Shown in pieces: positions 1 to 7,727 of a stretch of 33,072 nucleotides of DNA. Made by a program: the position numbers and the translations under genes. The stretch spans positions 8,831 through 41,902 of the forward strand of contig MEXN01000001.1 of assembly GCA_001773695.1 (NCBI GenBank), in the 5' to 3' direction. Each line of letters starts with the position of its first letter. The first letter of the stretch is position 1. The notes under the pieces are model-generated. The model was not told the origin of the DNA, did no database searches, and saw nothing but the letters and a program-made list of their open reading frames with translations. The DNA is from Candidatus Amesbacteria bacterium RIFCSPLOWO2_01_FULL_48_25 (GTDB taxonomy: Bacteria; Patescibacteriota; Microgenomatia; CAZETR01; Amesbacteraceae).

Positions 1-1007
1 TCCCTCCTCCTCAAACAGTCCAGGGCATATGGACCTCTCCCTCGGACCTGGCTGGTAAGCCTATGTCCGGAACAAGCTGGGACAGATTGAAAACAGCTGC
101 CGACTCCAGTTACACTCCTGATATCGATAACCAAGATTCAGCAACTGACGTAAACATGTTGGCTGGAGCAATTGTCTACGCCAGAAACGGTGACGCCACT
201 TATAGAAACAAGGTCATATCAGCTCTTAACGACGCGGTCTCAAGATTTGGCAACTGTCAAGCGACTGGTCGTACGTTAGCCTGGGCCAGAAATATGGCTG
301 CGTATCCTCTAGCCGCTGATCTAGTAGGTTACCGCACTCCCGCCTTTGAACAATTCTTGCGGGACATGGCCGATAGATGCGTCGGTTCTCAAAATGTTTG
401 CCCGGACAACAGGCTATATGACGCCTGTACACTCCGCACCACTTTTTCTGGTATGCCCAATAACTGGGGGCAGCTGGCTTTTGGAGCTCTAGCCGCAATT
501 TATAGATACTTAGGCGATACTCCCAGACTACAAGCCGTCAGATATGAGTGGGTTAACGAACTTCTTTACAACGTAAATAACATCAATAACACCGTTAGTC
601 GCAACTGGTCTTCTGATAAATCGTGGTTTACAGACCCCAATAACCTCAGGATTATTAATCCAGTTGAAGATTCTGTTAAAGGTGGAATAATTCCCGAAGA
701 CGCGCAACGCTGTGGAAGTTACAGTAGTGGATGCATTACTGGGTATACTTACGATACACTTTCGGGAATGGTTGTAGGAGCTAGAGTTCTCCAGAGAGCA
801 GGTATGCCAATTTGGCAGGAAGGCAACGAAGCCATATATAGGGCGGGATATCGCTACTTCGTAATCCGGAATCCAGGCGGTAGTTACGGTATAACCAAAT
901 GGGTTATACCATTCATCAACAGTGCCTATCCTAACCGCAACCCCCTCCCAGACTCCCGTGATCGTGATTGGGGCTGGCAAGCAGGCTATCCATACGTCTT
1001 ACCTTAA
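1..1007 (+). CDS. Secreted polysaccharide-lyase-like protein, 5' partial
   Basis: The reading frame is open from base 3 to the TAA at 1005-1007, so the N-terminus lies outside the window. The first ATG at 63 is internal, because the codons before it already read as protein (PPPQTVQGIWTSPSDL). The sequence resembles the alpha/alpha-toroid alginate lyase/heparinase-like enzymes: a repeated helical pattern, an NNWG motif in the middle (about residue 137 from the ATG at 63) and a late stretch of Tyr/Arg. It is similar in plan to the next gene, which carries a signal peptide, so it is probably also exported and acts on extracellular polysaccharide. The substrate cannot be told, and the family assignment rests on motif impression only. 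Confidence 0.55.
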   Translation, partial: PPPQTVQGIWTSPSDLAGKPMSGTSWDRLKTAADSSYTPDIDNQDSATDVNMLAGAIVYARNGDATYRNKVISALNDAVSRFGNCQATGRTLAWARNMAAYPLAADLVGYRTPAFEQFLRDMADRCVGSQNVCPDNRLYDACTLRTTFSGMPNNWGQLAFGALAAIYRYLGDTPRLQAVRYEWVNELLYNVNNINNTVSRNWSSDKSWFTDPNNLRIINPVEDSVKGGIIPEDAQRCGSYSSGCITGYTYDTLSGMVVGARVLQRAGMPIWQEGNEAIYRAGYRYFVIRNPGGSYGITKWVIPFINSAYPNRNPLPDSRDRDWGWQAGYPYVLP

Positions 1008-1014
1008 ATATTCT

Positions 1015-2364
1015 GTGATAATTTTGCTTTTCATCTTCTTCTCCCTCGCTTCAGTCTCCTCAGTCTCCGCCCAATCTCCCTCCATCAAAGACCTCCTCCT
1101 CTCCTGGCTCACTTCCATCCAGGATCGAAACGGCGACTCCAAAGTCAACTCCCTCGACTTCGCCTCTCTTCTTTCCCTATCCCCCACCCCTACCCCCTCC
1201 GGTCCCACCTCCACCCCAATCCCTATTTCTGGCAACTCCCGCGGCTATGTCACCACACCCGGAGAACTGCTGTATGTAAAGCAAAAAGCAGCTAGCGGAG
1301 TCGAACCCTACAAAAGCGCCAAAGACACGGTAATTAGCTATGCCAACAATAGTCTAAGAACATTCAACGCCCCGGACGCCCAATGCTCTCGTCAAAATGA
1401 CTACTGGTACAACTCATACACCATCGAGGCCAAAGCCATAGCCTACTGGTTGACTGGCGATACGAATTACGCCACTCAAGTGGTTGCCGGTTTGCGCGAT
1501 GCCACTGCCCACCCTGCCTCCAGACTTCCTTCTGGCAACGGCGACCAATGTAATCTAAATGCCGCCTGGTACCCGCCGGGAGTAGTAATTGCGGCCGACT
1601 TAATGGAAGGCTACAGCGGTTGGAGTGCCAGCGACAAACAGGCTTTCCAAAACTATTTGGCCAACAGCGTTTATCCCTTCGCTGCGGCTTCCGGTCGCAA
1701 TTCCAACAACTGGGGCACGGGCGGCGACATGTCCTCCGCATACATTGCCGATTATCTCTGGAATAGGTCGGATCTAAGACTAACCACATTGGACAATACC
1801 CCCAGAAGTCCAGCCCAGGCCTATGAATTTCACGCCCAGCGCCAAATAGGCCGCATAAACGGCACATACATCTACAACTCCGCTTGCCCATTAGATCCGG
1901 GCATTAGGGCCGACGGAGGTCTTTCAGAAGAACTTGAAAGGGGCAGTACCGGATGCTACGGCACAACTCTCCTGGCTTGCGATGCATCCTGGACTTATTC
2001 CATTACCAGCTTGGAGTCGGTCATTATGCACGCTGAACTGCTCTGGAGGCGGGGTAGTGGTGACAGGAGAATATACGATAACGTGGGTCCAAACGGAAAA
2101 GGCCAACTCAAAAAAGCCATTCTTTTTGTCGTCAATTCCTCATGCGACTGGAAAGACTCCCATAAGCATTCACTGGAGTTAACTTTCCGCTATTATCGTG
2201 ACACAGACACTGCTTGCAGCTTGGGTGTAACCAGCGGATCGGGTTGCCGCTCTGGTAGATATATCGGAGATCATTGTGGCTCAATGATGCATTACGGGAC
2301 AATTAGCCATGGATTTGCCGTAGGCGAGAATCCTGGACCTCCTCCCAGAGTCCCCGCACCATAA
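1015..2364 (+). CDS. Secreted dockerin-like / polysaccharide-lyase-like protein
   Basis: The frame is open from an ATG at 922, but that start would overlap the previous gene by 86 bp. A GTG at 1015, just after the upstream stop, places the hydrophobic signal peptide (IILLFIFFSLASVSSVSAQ) at the N-terminus, so I prefer it. After the signal comes one dockerin-type EF-hand loop (DRNGDSKVNSLDFASLL), then a Pro/Thr/Ser linker, then a roughly 370-residue domain like the first gene's, with NNWGTGGDMS and a late SHKHSLELTFRYY / YGTISHGFA region. This suggests an exported lyase whose calcium-binding half-dockerin may mediate attachment. It is a tandem paralogue of its neighbour. Lyase activity and substrate are inferred. 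Confidence 0.6.
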   Translation: MIILLFIFFSLASVSSVSAQSPSIKDLLLSWLTSIQDRNGDSKVNSLDFASLLSLSPTPTPSGPTSTPIPISGNSRGYVTTPGELLYVKQKAASGVEPYKSAKDTVISYANNSLRTFNAPDAQCSRQNDYWYNSYTIEAKAIAYWLTGDTNYATQVVAGLRDATAHPASRLPSGNGDQCNLNAAWYPPGVVIAADLMEGYSGWSASDKQAFQNYLANSVYPFAAASGRNSNNWGTGGDMSSAYIADYLWNRSDLRLTTLDNTPRSPAQAYEFHAQRQIGRINGTYIYNSACPLDPGIRADGGLSEELERGSTGCYGTTLLACDASWTYSITSLESVIMHAELLWRRGSGDRRIYDNVGPNGKGQLKKAILFVVNSSCDWKDSHKHSLELTFRYYRDTDTACSLGVTSGSGCRSGRYIGDHCGSMMHYGTISHGFAVGENPGPPPRVPAP

Positions 2365-2554
2365 TGTTTTCACTCATTATTTTCCTCACAATCTTCACTT
2401 TCCAACCTCTCTTTGCCCCCCAGCCTCCGCCCAAACCAATCCTACCATCCAACAACTCCTCCTCTCCTGGCTCAGTTCCCTCCTGGCCCAAACGCCTCCA
2501 ACTGACTACTTCACCTCAAACACAAAGGTCTTCCCCAATATCCTCACCTCATAA
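2365..2554 (+). pseudogene. Remnant start of a third signal-peptide/dockerin gene
   Basis: An ATG directly after the lyase stop opens a signal-like hydrophobic stretch (MFSLIIFLTIFTFQPLF). A frame change around 2415 is then needed to continue as PASAQTNPTIQQLLLSWL up to a TAA at 2552. That second part matches the start of the preceding mature protein (SAQSPSIKDLLLSWL). The pieces look like the beginning of a third copy that lost its body and suffered an indel. Its distal end overlaps the 3' end of the minus-strand zinc-ribbon gene. Confidence 0.5.
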
Positions 2555-3222
2555 CCCGCTCCATCCACTATTCCCGAGAGTTTAACAAGGTATATTTTCC
2601 CCTCCAATTTCACCGAAACCCTTAGCCAATCCGCTTCCCCCGCTTTCCTATACTCGATTTCCCGGATAACCACCGGAGAGGAAAACCCCACCAGGACATT
2701 TCCACCACCCAAATTTGTAGTCCCGAAATTAGATACTAGTGCTGAAGCCTCAATCCTAGCTTCCTGCTTTTGCTGTACCACCCTCACCCCGGTTATCACT
2801 CCGGTAACTACAACTACCAGCCCCAGCGCCGGTAACAATAAAGCCGACACGTCCGTTGCCATCCCCCACATCTTAAAATAATTAACCTTCGCCTCCTGCG
2901 CCGGCTTAAAGTCCAAAAGCGAGTCGGTAGGAAACCACCACCTCCCGCACCTTTCACATCTTTTAACGACAACATTTGATGGGACATTCTCCCCTTGATA
3001 TCTAACTAGTTTAGCATCGTCTACCGGACAGGCATTATTTCCCAGGTTCAACCATCCTTCATCAACTTCTATTTTCATCCATTTAGAAAGCATTTTGGAG
3101 TTCAAACGGTTCACCACCCATCCATCCATCCAAAATCCCCCGCACTTAAAACATCGGTACGACTGGTCACTCCCCGACAGAGTAATTTGCGTCAACGTCT
3201 CTCCGCAATCCGGACACTTCAT
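2506..3222 (-). CDS. Zinc-ribbon membrane protein with C-terminal beta domain
   Basis: 238 residues. Two zinc ribbons of the TFIIB-like type: CPDC with CFKCGGFW (residues 3-31), and CPVDD with CERCGRWW (about 65-96). A single hydrophobic span follows at about 125-150 (ALLLPALGLVVVVTGVITGV). The C-terminal 70 residues read like a fibronectin-III-type beta sandwich. The first two thirds are paralogous to the gene ending at 3648, sharing FKPAQE and a YF-x-x-WG motif before the membrane span. The ribbons probably face the cytoplasm and the beta domain the outside; the role is unknown. A TATACT box ends 6 nt before the ATG. Confidence 0.7.
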   Translation of the reverse strand: MKCPDCGETLTQITLSGSDQSYRCFKCGGFWMDGWVVNRLNSKMLSKWMKIEVDEGWLNLGNNACPVDDAKLVRYQGENVPSNVVVKRCERCGRWWFPTDSLLDFKPAQEAKVNYFKMWGMATDVSALLLPALGLVVVVTGVITGVRVVQQKQEARIEASALVSNFGTTNLGGGNVLVGFSSPVVIREIEYRKAGEADWLRVSVKLEGKIYLVKLSGIVDGAGYEVRILGKTFVFEVK

Positions 3223-3228
3223 CCTACT

Positions 3229-3234
3229 AGTATA
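3229..3234 (-). promoter_or_regulatory. -10 box of the zinc-ribbon gene (leaderless geometry)
   Basis: On the minus strand TATACT is followed by 6 nt and the ATG at 3222. A start site 7 nt downstream of the hexamer would be the A of the ATG. Confidence 0.5.
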
Positions 3235-3255
3235 AAATTCAAAACTTCAAATAAC

Positions 3256-3661
3256 AAATTCACAAATCAAATTCAAATTTATTTTCTATTAATTGCTCCA
3301 AAAATAAGACTTAATTCCTTAGCCTCTCTCCACAACACACGAGATTCTTCTATTTTGTCAGGTTCTGCCTCAGCGAACATCCTCAGCCAATGCATTGTTT
3401 CTTTAGATTCTTTCTTGCAAATACTTATTTTTGCCCTGAAGTCGTTTTTAGAATCAGCTCCATTAGCTTCCATATAGTTAGCCCCAATGCTCGTAGCGCT
3501 TCTGATCAGCTGATTAATTAATGACCTTGTAATTTCATTGGGCCTTATTGATTTACAAAACCGAATTGAATTTTGGCCAAATATTGCAGTCCTCTCCTCC
3601 AAATCGAAGCTTTTGCTTTTTGAATTTTGAGGCTCAATTGTCATTTGTTATTTGTGAATTT
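3256..3661. repeat. Inverted repeats flanking the four-helix-bundle gene
   Basis: AAATTCACAAAT at 3256-3267 reappears as its exact reverse complement ATTTGTGAATTT at 3650-3661. Both copies lie in longer AT-rich tracts built from CAAATAACAAAT/TTCAAATT words. The pair encloses the gene at 3279-3644. Confidence 0.6.
3279..3644 (-). CDS. Four-helix-bundle protein (S23 / 23S rRNA IVP family)
   Basis: 121 residues with the family pattern: an F-D-L-E-E-R start, a central QLIRSATSIGANYMEANGA (family: RSA-SI-AN-EA), then KESKETMHWLRM and a terminal helix. Known members form pentamers of four-helix bundles and are often encoded within rRNA intervening sequences; their function is unclear. Only 3 nt separate its ATG from the stop of the upstream zinc-ribbon gene. 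A perfect inverted 12-mer (AAATTCACAAAT at 3256-3267, complement at 3650-3661) brackets the gene, and the upstream zinc-ribbon paralogue ends exactly there. This suggests arrival as a small mobile cassette. Confidence 0.85.
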   Translation of the reverse strand: MTIEPQNSKSKSFDLEERTAIFGQNSIRFCKSIRPNEITRSLINQLIRSATSIGANYMEANGADSKNDFRAKISICKKESKETMHWLRMFAEAEPDKIEESRVLWREAKELSLIFGAINRK

Positions 3662-4154
3662 GAATTTCCCCTCTCGCCGGTACCCCCACCTGCTGCCTGA
3701 TTTGTACCAGCATCAACCCCGCTACTAACCCGGACAATATCACGGCAATTATCAAAAGCGGCAACAACAGGCTACCGGTCTCCGCCATCTTTCCCCACAG
3801 CCTAAAATAGTCCTTCTTAACCTCCTGGGCTGGCTTAAACCGGTACAACTCATCTCCGGGCCACCACCACCACCCACACTTGGTGCATCGTTTCACTGAG
3901 ACATTAAACGGCACACTCTCCCCTTCGTACTTCATAAGCAATTGTCTGTCCCGCGGGCATCTCTCCTCTCCCACCACCATCCACTTACCCGCAATCATCT
4001 TTCCTGGCCACTTAAGGAGCTCCATCATCGTCGCTTCGTTCACCACACTTCCGTTTGTCCACCATCCCCCGCACCGCCCGCACCGCATCGCCTCCCCCAC
4101 CTTCCCCATCAAAGGCGTATCAGAAAGCACCGCCCCGCAATCCGGACACCTCAT
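3648..4154 (-). CDS. Zinc-ribbon membrane protein, short paralogue
   Basis: 168 residues. Two zinc ribbons (CPDC with CGRCGGWW near residues 3-31; CPRD with CTKCGWWWWPGD near 66-100), then the FKPAQE motif, then one membrane span (about residues 131-152, SLLLPLLIIAVILSGLVAGL). It closely follows the plan of the 2506-3222 gene but lacks the C-terminal beta domain and stops 16 residues after the span, at the repeat edge of the four-helix-bundle cassette. That is consistent with a truncated copy. It overlaps the upstream uppS stop by 4 bp (ATGA), implying translational coupling. Function unknown. Confidence 0.7.
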   Translation of the reverse strand: MRCPDCGAVLSDTPLMGKVGEAMRCGRCGGWWTNGSVVNEATMMELLKWPGKMIAGKWMVVGEERCPRDRQLLMKYEGESVPFNVSVKRCTKCGWWWWPGDELYRFKPAQEVKKDYFRLWGKMAETGSLLLPLLIIAVILSGLVAGLMLVQIRQQVGVPARGEIQIHK

Positions 4155-5344
4155 GCTACCCTTTCTTTCAAAGCCCTATAAAAACGCTCCAAGTATCCCC
4201 GGGCCTTATCTGGATCCAGCTCCCGTCCGGCGAGCACGGCCAGATGCGCGCTCTTGGCCGCCTGTAGCTCGGAAAACCTGTATTTTTCCCCCAAAAACTC
4301 CCGCATTTTGTCCTCGCTCTCGCCGTTCTTCCATAAGTTTACTTCAAAATTAGCAATAATTTCCGGCTCAAACGCCAACCCCAAGTTCCGCTTAACAATC
4401 CCATATAGCGCAATCAGGGATAACTTTGCCTCCTGCCACTCCCGCCTATCTCGATGCACCAGAGCCGAGGCGAAGTGCTCCCCCGCCGTCTTGGCCAAAT
4501 CTTTAGACAATCCGTATTGCTCCCTCACATATTTCACCACTTTGTCCAAAGTCAACTCCCGCCGCCAATCCATTTCCAACCTAGCGACAACCTTAGGATC
4601 AAATTTCAGATGAGCCTCCGCATCATTTCCCCCAAACCTCCGTCTCCGGCGCGAATAGTCCAATATAGCCTCTCGCAACTTCTCCGGCGTAAAATCCGGT
4701 AAATGATCCAACTCCCAGTAATACTCAGCATAATGCATTTGCCACGGCATTAGTCCGCTAGTCCTCTGCTCCCCGCTCGTCCTAATAAATAAATCCACAT
4801 ACGGATAAGGCTGATCCCCAGTATCCAAATACTTCTCAAATGTCTTTTCATCCACTTCTCTCAGTCTTGCTTTCAAAATTTTATTCGTCGCCCGCACTAT
4901 TTCATCATGTCCTCCATAATCCAAAGCCGCATTAAAAACATGTCTATTATAGTCTCTCGTTTCTTCCTCCAACCCAGCTATATGAGAAACTAGATCCCTA
5001 GAGAATCTATCCTTACGCCCCAAATGAACGAACCTTATGCCTTCCCTCTTGGCTCGCTTGCGAACCTCGTCTACCATCTTCCAAAAAAGTGCCATTATTA
5101 ATTCTATTTCCTCTTTCGACCTGTCCCAATTCTCAGTCGAAAATCCCCATACAGTAAACGTATGTACTCCCCAGTCCCGCGCCGCCTGAGCGACCCTCAT
5201 ACCCGCCTCAAAACCCGCTTTATGCCCCTCAAACGTATGCATCCCCCTTGCCCTAGCCCACCTCCGGTTACCGTCTAATATCAACGCAATATGATCCGGG
5301 ACTTTCGTCTCAGGTGATATGGTGATCCTTTGCGCTTTAGCCAT
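4151..5344 (-). CDS. uppS: Isoprenyl (undecaprenyl-PP) synthase with extra C-terminal domain
   Basis: Cis-prenyltransferase that makes the C55 lipid carrier used by MraY. The motif PDHIALILDGNRRWA supplies the catalytic Asp, FSTENWDRS and the late IRTSGEQRTSG / WQMHYAEYYW motifs are present, and the catalytic domain closes at RRRRFGG (about residue 238). A further 157 residues of charged helical sequence follow, which standard UppS (about 250 aa) lacks; I do not recognise this extension. I chose the ATG at 5344 (MAKAQRI); a TTG at 5353 would add three residues. It lies 25 bp downstream of proS and overlaps the next gene, so proS-uppS-zinc-ribbon probably form one operon. Confidence 0.93.
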   Translation of the reverse strand: MAKAQRITISPETKVPDHIALILDGNRRWARARGMHTFEGHKAGFEAGMRVAQAARDWGVHTFTVWGFSTENWDRSKEEIELIMALFWKMVDEVRKRAKREGIRFVHLGRKDRFSRDLVSHIAGLEEETRDYNRHVFNAALDYGGHDEIVRATNKILKARLREVDEKTFEKYLDTGDQPYPYVDLFIRTSGEQRTSGLMPWQMHYAEYYWELDHLPDFTPEKLREAILDYSRRRRRFGGNDAEAHLKFDPKVVARLEMDWRRELTLDKVVKYVREQYGLSKDLAKTAGEHFASALVHRDRREWQEAKLSLIALYGIVKRNLGLAFEPEIIANFEVNLWKNGESEDKMREFLGEKYRFSELQAAKSAHLAVLAGRELDPDKARGYLERFYRALKERVA

Positions 5345-5369
5345 ATCCGACAATCTTACACTATCTTAT

Positions 5370-6560
5370 CTACATTAGACGTTTAATCACCTCCTCCACA
5401 CTCACCAACTCTGTTTTAGTCCCGCTCCTCTCCTTCCACTCTATTTTATCTCCAGTCTTCTCAGACACCACCAACCGGACCGGGATTCCAATCAAATCCG
5501 CATCAGCAAATTTTTGACCCGCGCTCACGTCCCTATCATCCCAAAGTACGTCCACTCCAACGCCTACCAATTTTTGGTGTACCTTCTCGCCATCTTTCAA
5601 ATCTACCAGATAGGCTTGAAAAGGTGCCACGCTCCTCGGCCAGACAATTCCTTTTTCATCATGACAGACCTCCACAATCGCCCCCATATTCCGGGTCGTC
5701 CCTATGCCGTAACTCCCGAACCAAATCGGCTTTTTGTTTCCATCCTTATTTATGAATAACGCCCCCATTTTCTCTGAATACTTCTTCCCCAGCGGAAAAA
5801 TGTTCCCCACCTCGATCGCCCGCTTTACTTCATAATCCTTCGCCTCGCCTGCAAAAACCTCCTTATTAATAGCCTCCTTCGTTCCCGGATTGACATAAAT
5901 CGTGTCTTCACCAGATTCCGCCTCCAGCTGGAATTCGTGAGTATGCTTGTCCGTAAATACTCCGCCTGCCGCCTCGGTATAGTATACTTTCACCCCAAAC
6001 CTTTCATAAATCTTCAGGTACGCCTGCTTATACTTCTCATACCACTCCATCAAATCCTCCTCGCTGGTATGCAAGGAATACGCATCCTTCATCAAAAACT
6101 CCCTCCCCCGCAAAATCCCTCCCTGTGGCCGCAGCTCGTTTCGAAACTTAGTAGAAAAATGATACACATTCAACGGCAGGTCCTTATACGACCTGACAAA
6201 TTTTCGAACTAGGTCCATCACTATCTCCTCATGCGTAAACGACAGGGCAAACTCTTTCCCCCGGCTGTCTTTCAGTTTATACATCACTTCGTCCGCCTCA
6301 TCCCATCTCCCCGTCTGGTTCCAGATCTCTTTAGGATGCAGAAGCGGCATCAGCATTTCCTGTGCCCCGATCCTGTTCATTTCCTCTCGGATAATCTGCG
6401 TAATCTTGGAGACCACCCGCCATCCCAGAGGCAAAAGCGTCCACGACCCGGCCATCAATTGATCAATAAACCCCGCCCTTACCAACAGTCTGTGATTGGC
6501 AGTCTGCGCCTCCTTAGGTGCCTCCCGCAGGGTCTTGGGAAACATCTGGCTGTACCTCAT
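5370..6560 (-). CDS. proS: Prolyl-tRNA synthetase, short form without editing insertion
   Basis: Class II synthetase charging tRNA-Pro. Visible motifs: motif 1 area (LLPLGWRVVSKI), motif 2 FRNELRPQGGILRGREFLMKD, and motif 3 GSYGIGTTRNMGAIVE, followed by an anticodon-binding domain (DVLWDDRDVSAGQKFADAD). At 396 residues it is far shorter than typical bacterial ProRS (about 570), because the INS editing domain between motifs 2 and 3 is missing; only a short bridge (EDTIYVNPGTKEAIN) remains. Post-transfer editing of Ala-tRNA-Pro must then be done in trans or not at all. An ATG at 6560 follows a TATAAT box by 7 nt; a longer N-terminus would run into the divergent tyrS. Confidence 0.95.
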   Translation of the reverse strand: MRYSQMFPKTLREAPKEAQTANHRLLVRAGFIDQLMAGSWTLLPLGWRVVSKITQIIREEMNRIGAQEMLMPLLHPKEIWNQTGRWDEADEVMYKLKDSRGKEFALSFTHEEIVMDLVRKFVRSYKDLPLNVYHFSTKFRNELRPQGGILRGREFLMKDAYSLHTSEEDLMEWYEKYKQAYLKIYERFGVKVYYTEAAGGVFTDKHTHEFQLEAESGEDTIYVNPGTKEAINKEVFAGEAKDYEVKRAIEVGNIFPLGKKYSEKMGALFINKDGNKKPIWFGSYGIGTTRNMGAIVEVCHDEKGIVWPRSVAPFQAYLVDLKDGEKVHQKLVGVGVDVLWDDRDVSAGQKFADADLIGIPVRLVVSEKTGDKIEWKERSGTKTELVSVEEVIKRLM

Positions 6561-6581
6561 AATAAAGATTATAATCGCTCC
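6561..6581. promoter_or_regulatory. 21-bp divergent promoter between proS and tyrS
   Basis: The gap contains the perfect palindrome GATTATAATC at 6567-6576. It provides TATAAT on the plus strand (6570-6575, 6 nt before the tyrS ATG) and TATAAT on the minus strand (6573-6568, 7 nt before the proS ATG). Both transcripts would begin at or next to the start codon. No good -35 is visible on either side. Confidence 0.6.
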
Positions 6582-7727
6582 ATGGACCAAATAGAAGAAC
6601 TCCTCACTCGCGGCGTGGCCAATATTATTCCCAGCCGAGAGAAGCTAGAAAAACTCCTCCGCTCCGAACGCAAACTTAACGTCTACCTCGGCATCGACCC
6701 CACCTCTGTCCATATTCACATCGGGCACGCCACCCATCTGCACCGTCTTCAAAAACTCGCCGACCTGGGACACCATGTCACTTTCTTAATCGGCGACTTC
6801 ACTGCCCTAGTTGGAGACACTTCAGACAAAGACTCAGAAAGGCCAATCCTCACCCCAGACCAAATCGAGGCCAACTGGCAAACTTATAAAAATCAAGCCG
6901 AAAAAATTATCGACTTCTCCAAGGTAGCTGTTCGTCGCAACTCCGAATGGTTGGACAAACTTTCAGCCCGAGAAATTCTCAATCTCATGTTCCAATTCTC
7001 CCTCAACGATTTTAATAGCCGCGAGCTCATCAAAAAACGCCTCGAGTCCGGCAGCTCCATCCGTCTCCCCGAAGCGTTTTATCCCGCACTTCAAGGATAC
7101 GACAGTTACTCCATGGATACCGACATCCAGTTGGGTGGCTCAGACCAAACCTTCAATATGCAAGCTGGTCGCACTCTCCAAAAGTCTTGGCGCGACAAAG
7201 AGTCATTTATTCTGGTCGGCCAGTTTCTAACCGGCACCGACGGAAGAAAGATGAGCAAATCCTGGGGTAATGCCATCTGGCTTGATGATTCCCCAAACGA
7301 TATATACGGCAAAGTCATGTCTATTAAAGACAAACTGATAGACGAGTATTTTTTACTCGCCACAAATATCTCCAAACCGGAAATTTCCAACCCCATGGAT
7401 CTAAAAAAAGCCCTCGCCCACCAAATCGTCCTCGAACTTCACAGCGAAGCCGCATCAGACGCTGCTCAATCTTATTTCGAATCCACCTTCCAGCAAGGTC
7501 AAACACCCACCGACATCCCTGCCCACACTCTTACATCCACACCTACAATAGTGAATGCCCTTTTTGAATCTGGACTGGCTATCTCAAAATCAGAAGCCAG
7601 AAGATTGGTCGACCAAAGAGGTACTGCCATTGATGGACAAGTCGTCACTAGCTACAACGACGAAGTCCCAAGTGGTGCAACTATTAGCGTAGGTTCCCGC
7701 AAATTTGCCAAGATCATCCTCGAGTAA
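6582..7727 (+). CDS. tyrS: Tyrosyl-tRNA synthetase
   Basis: Class I synthetase of 381 residues. The HIGH signature is in SVHIHIGHATHLHRL, KMSKS in DGRKMSKSWGN, and the tyrosine-pocket region in GYDSYSMDTDIQLGGSDQT. The C-terminal 60 residues form an S4-type RNA-binding domain (ALAISKSEARRLV-like, with DQRGTAIDGQVV). The ATG at 6582 sits 6 nt after a TATAAT box. The 3' end overlaps the convergent WecG/TagA gene by 14 bp. The organisation matches the TyrZ-like branch better than TyrS of E. coli, but I cannot confirm that without alignment. Confidence 0.95.
   Translation: MDQIEELLTRGVANIIPSREKLEKLLRSERKLNVYLGIDPTSVHIHIGHATHLHRLQKLADLGHHVTFLIGDFTALVGDTSDKDSERPILTPDQIEANWQTYKNQAEKIIDFSKVAVRRNSEWLDKLSAREILNLMFQFSLNDFNSRELIKKRLESGSSIRLPEAFYPALQGYDSYSMDTDIQLGGSDQTFNMQAGRTLQKSWRDKESFILVGQFLTGTDGRKMSKSWGNAIWLDDSPNDIYGKVMSIKDKLIDEYFLLATNISKPEISNPMDLKKALAHQIVLELHSEAASDAAQSYFESTFQQGQTPTDIPAHTLTSTPTIVNALFESGLAISKSEARRLVDQRGTAIDGQVVTSYNDEVPSGATISVGSRKFAKIILE

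Noticed and set aside
6231-6581. N-terminal extension of TyrRS upstream of 6582
   Set aside because: The upstream frame is antisense to proS and unlike TyrRS; the canonical N-terminus begins at MDQIEELL.
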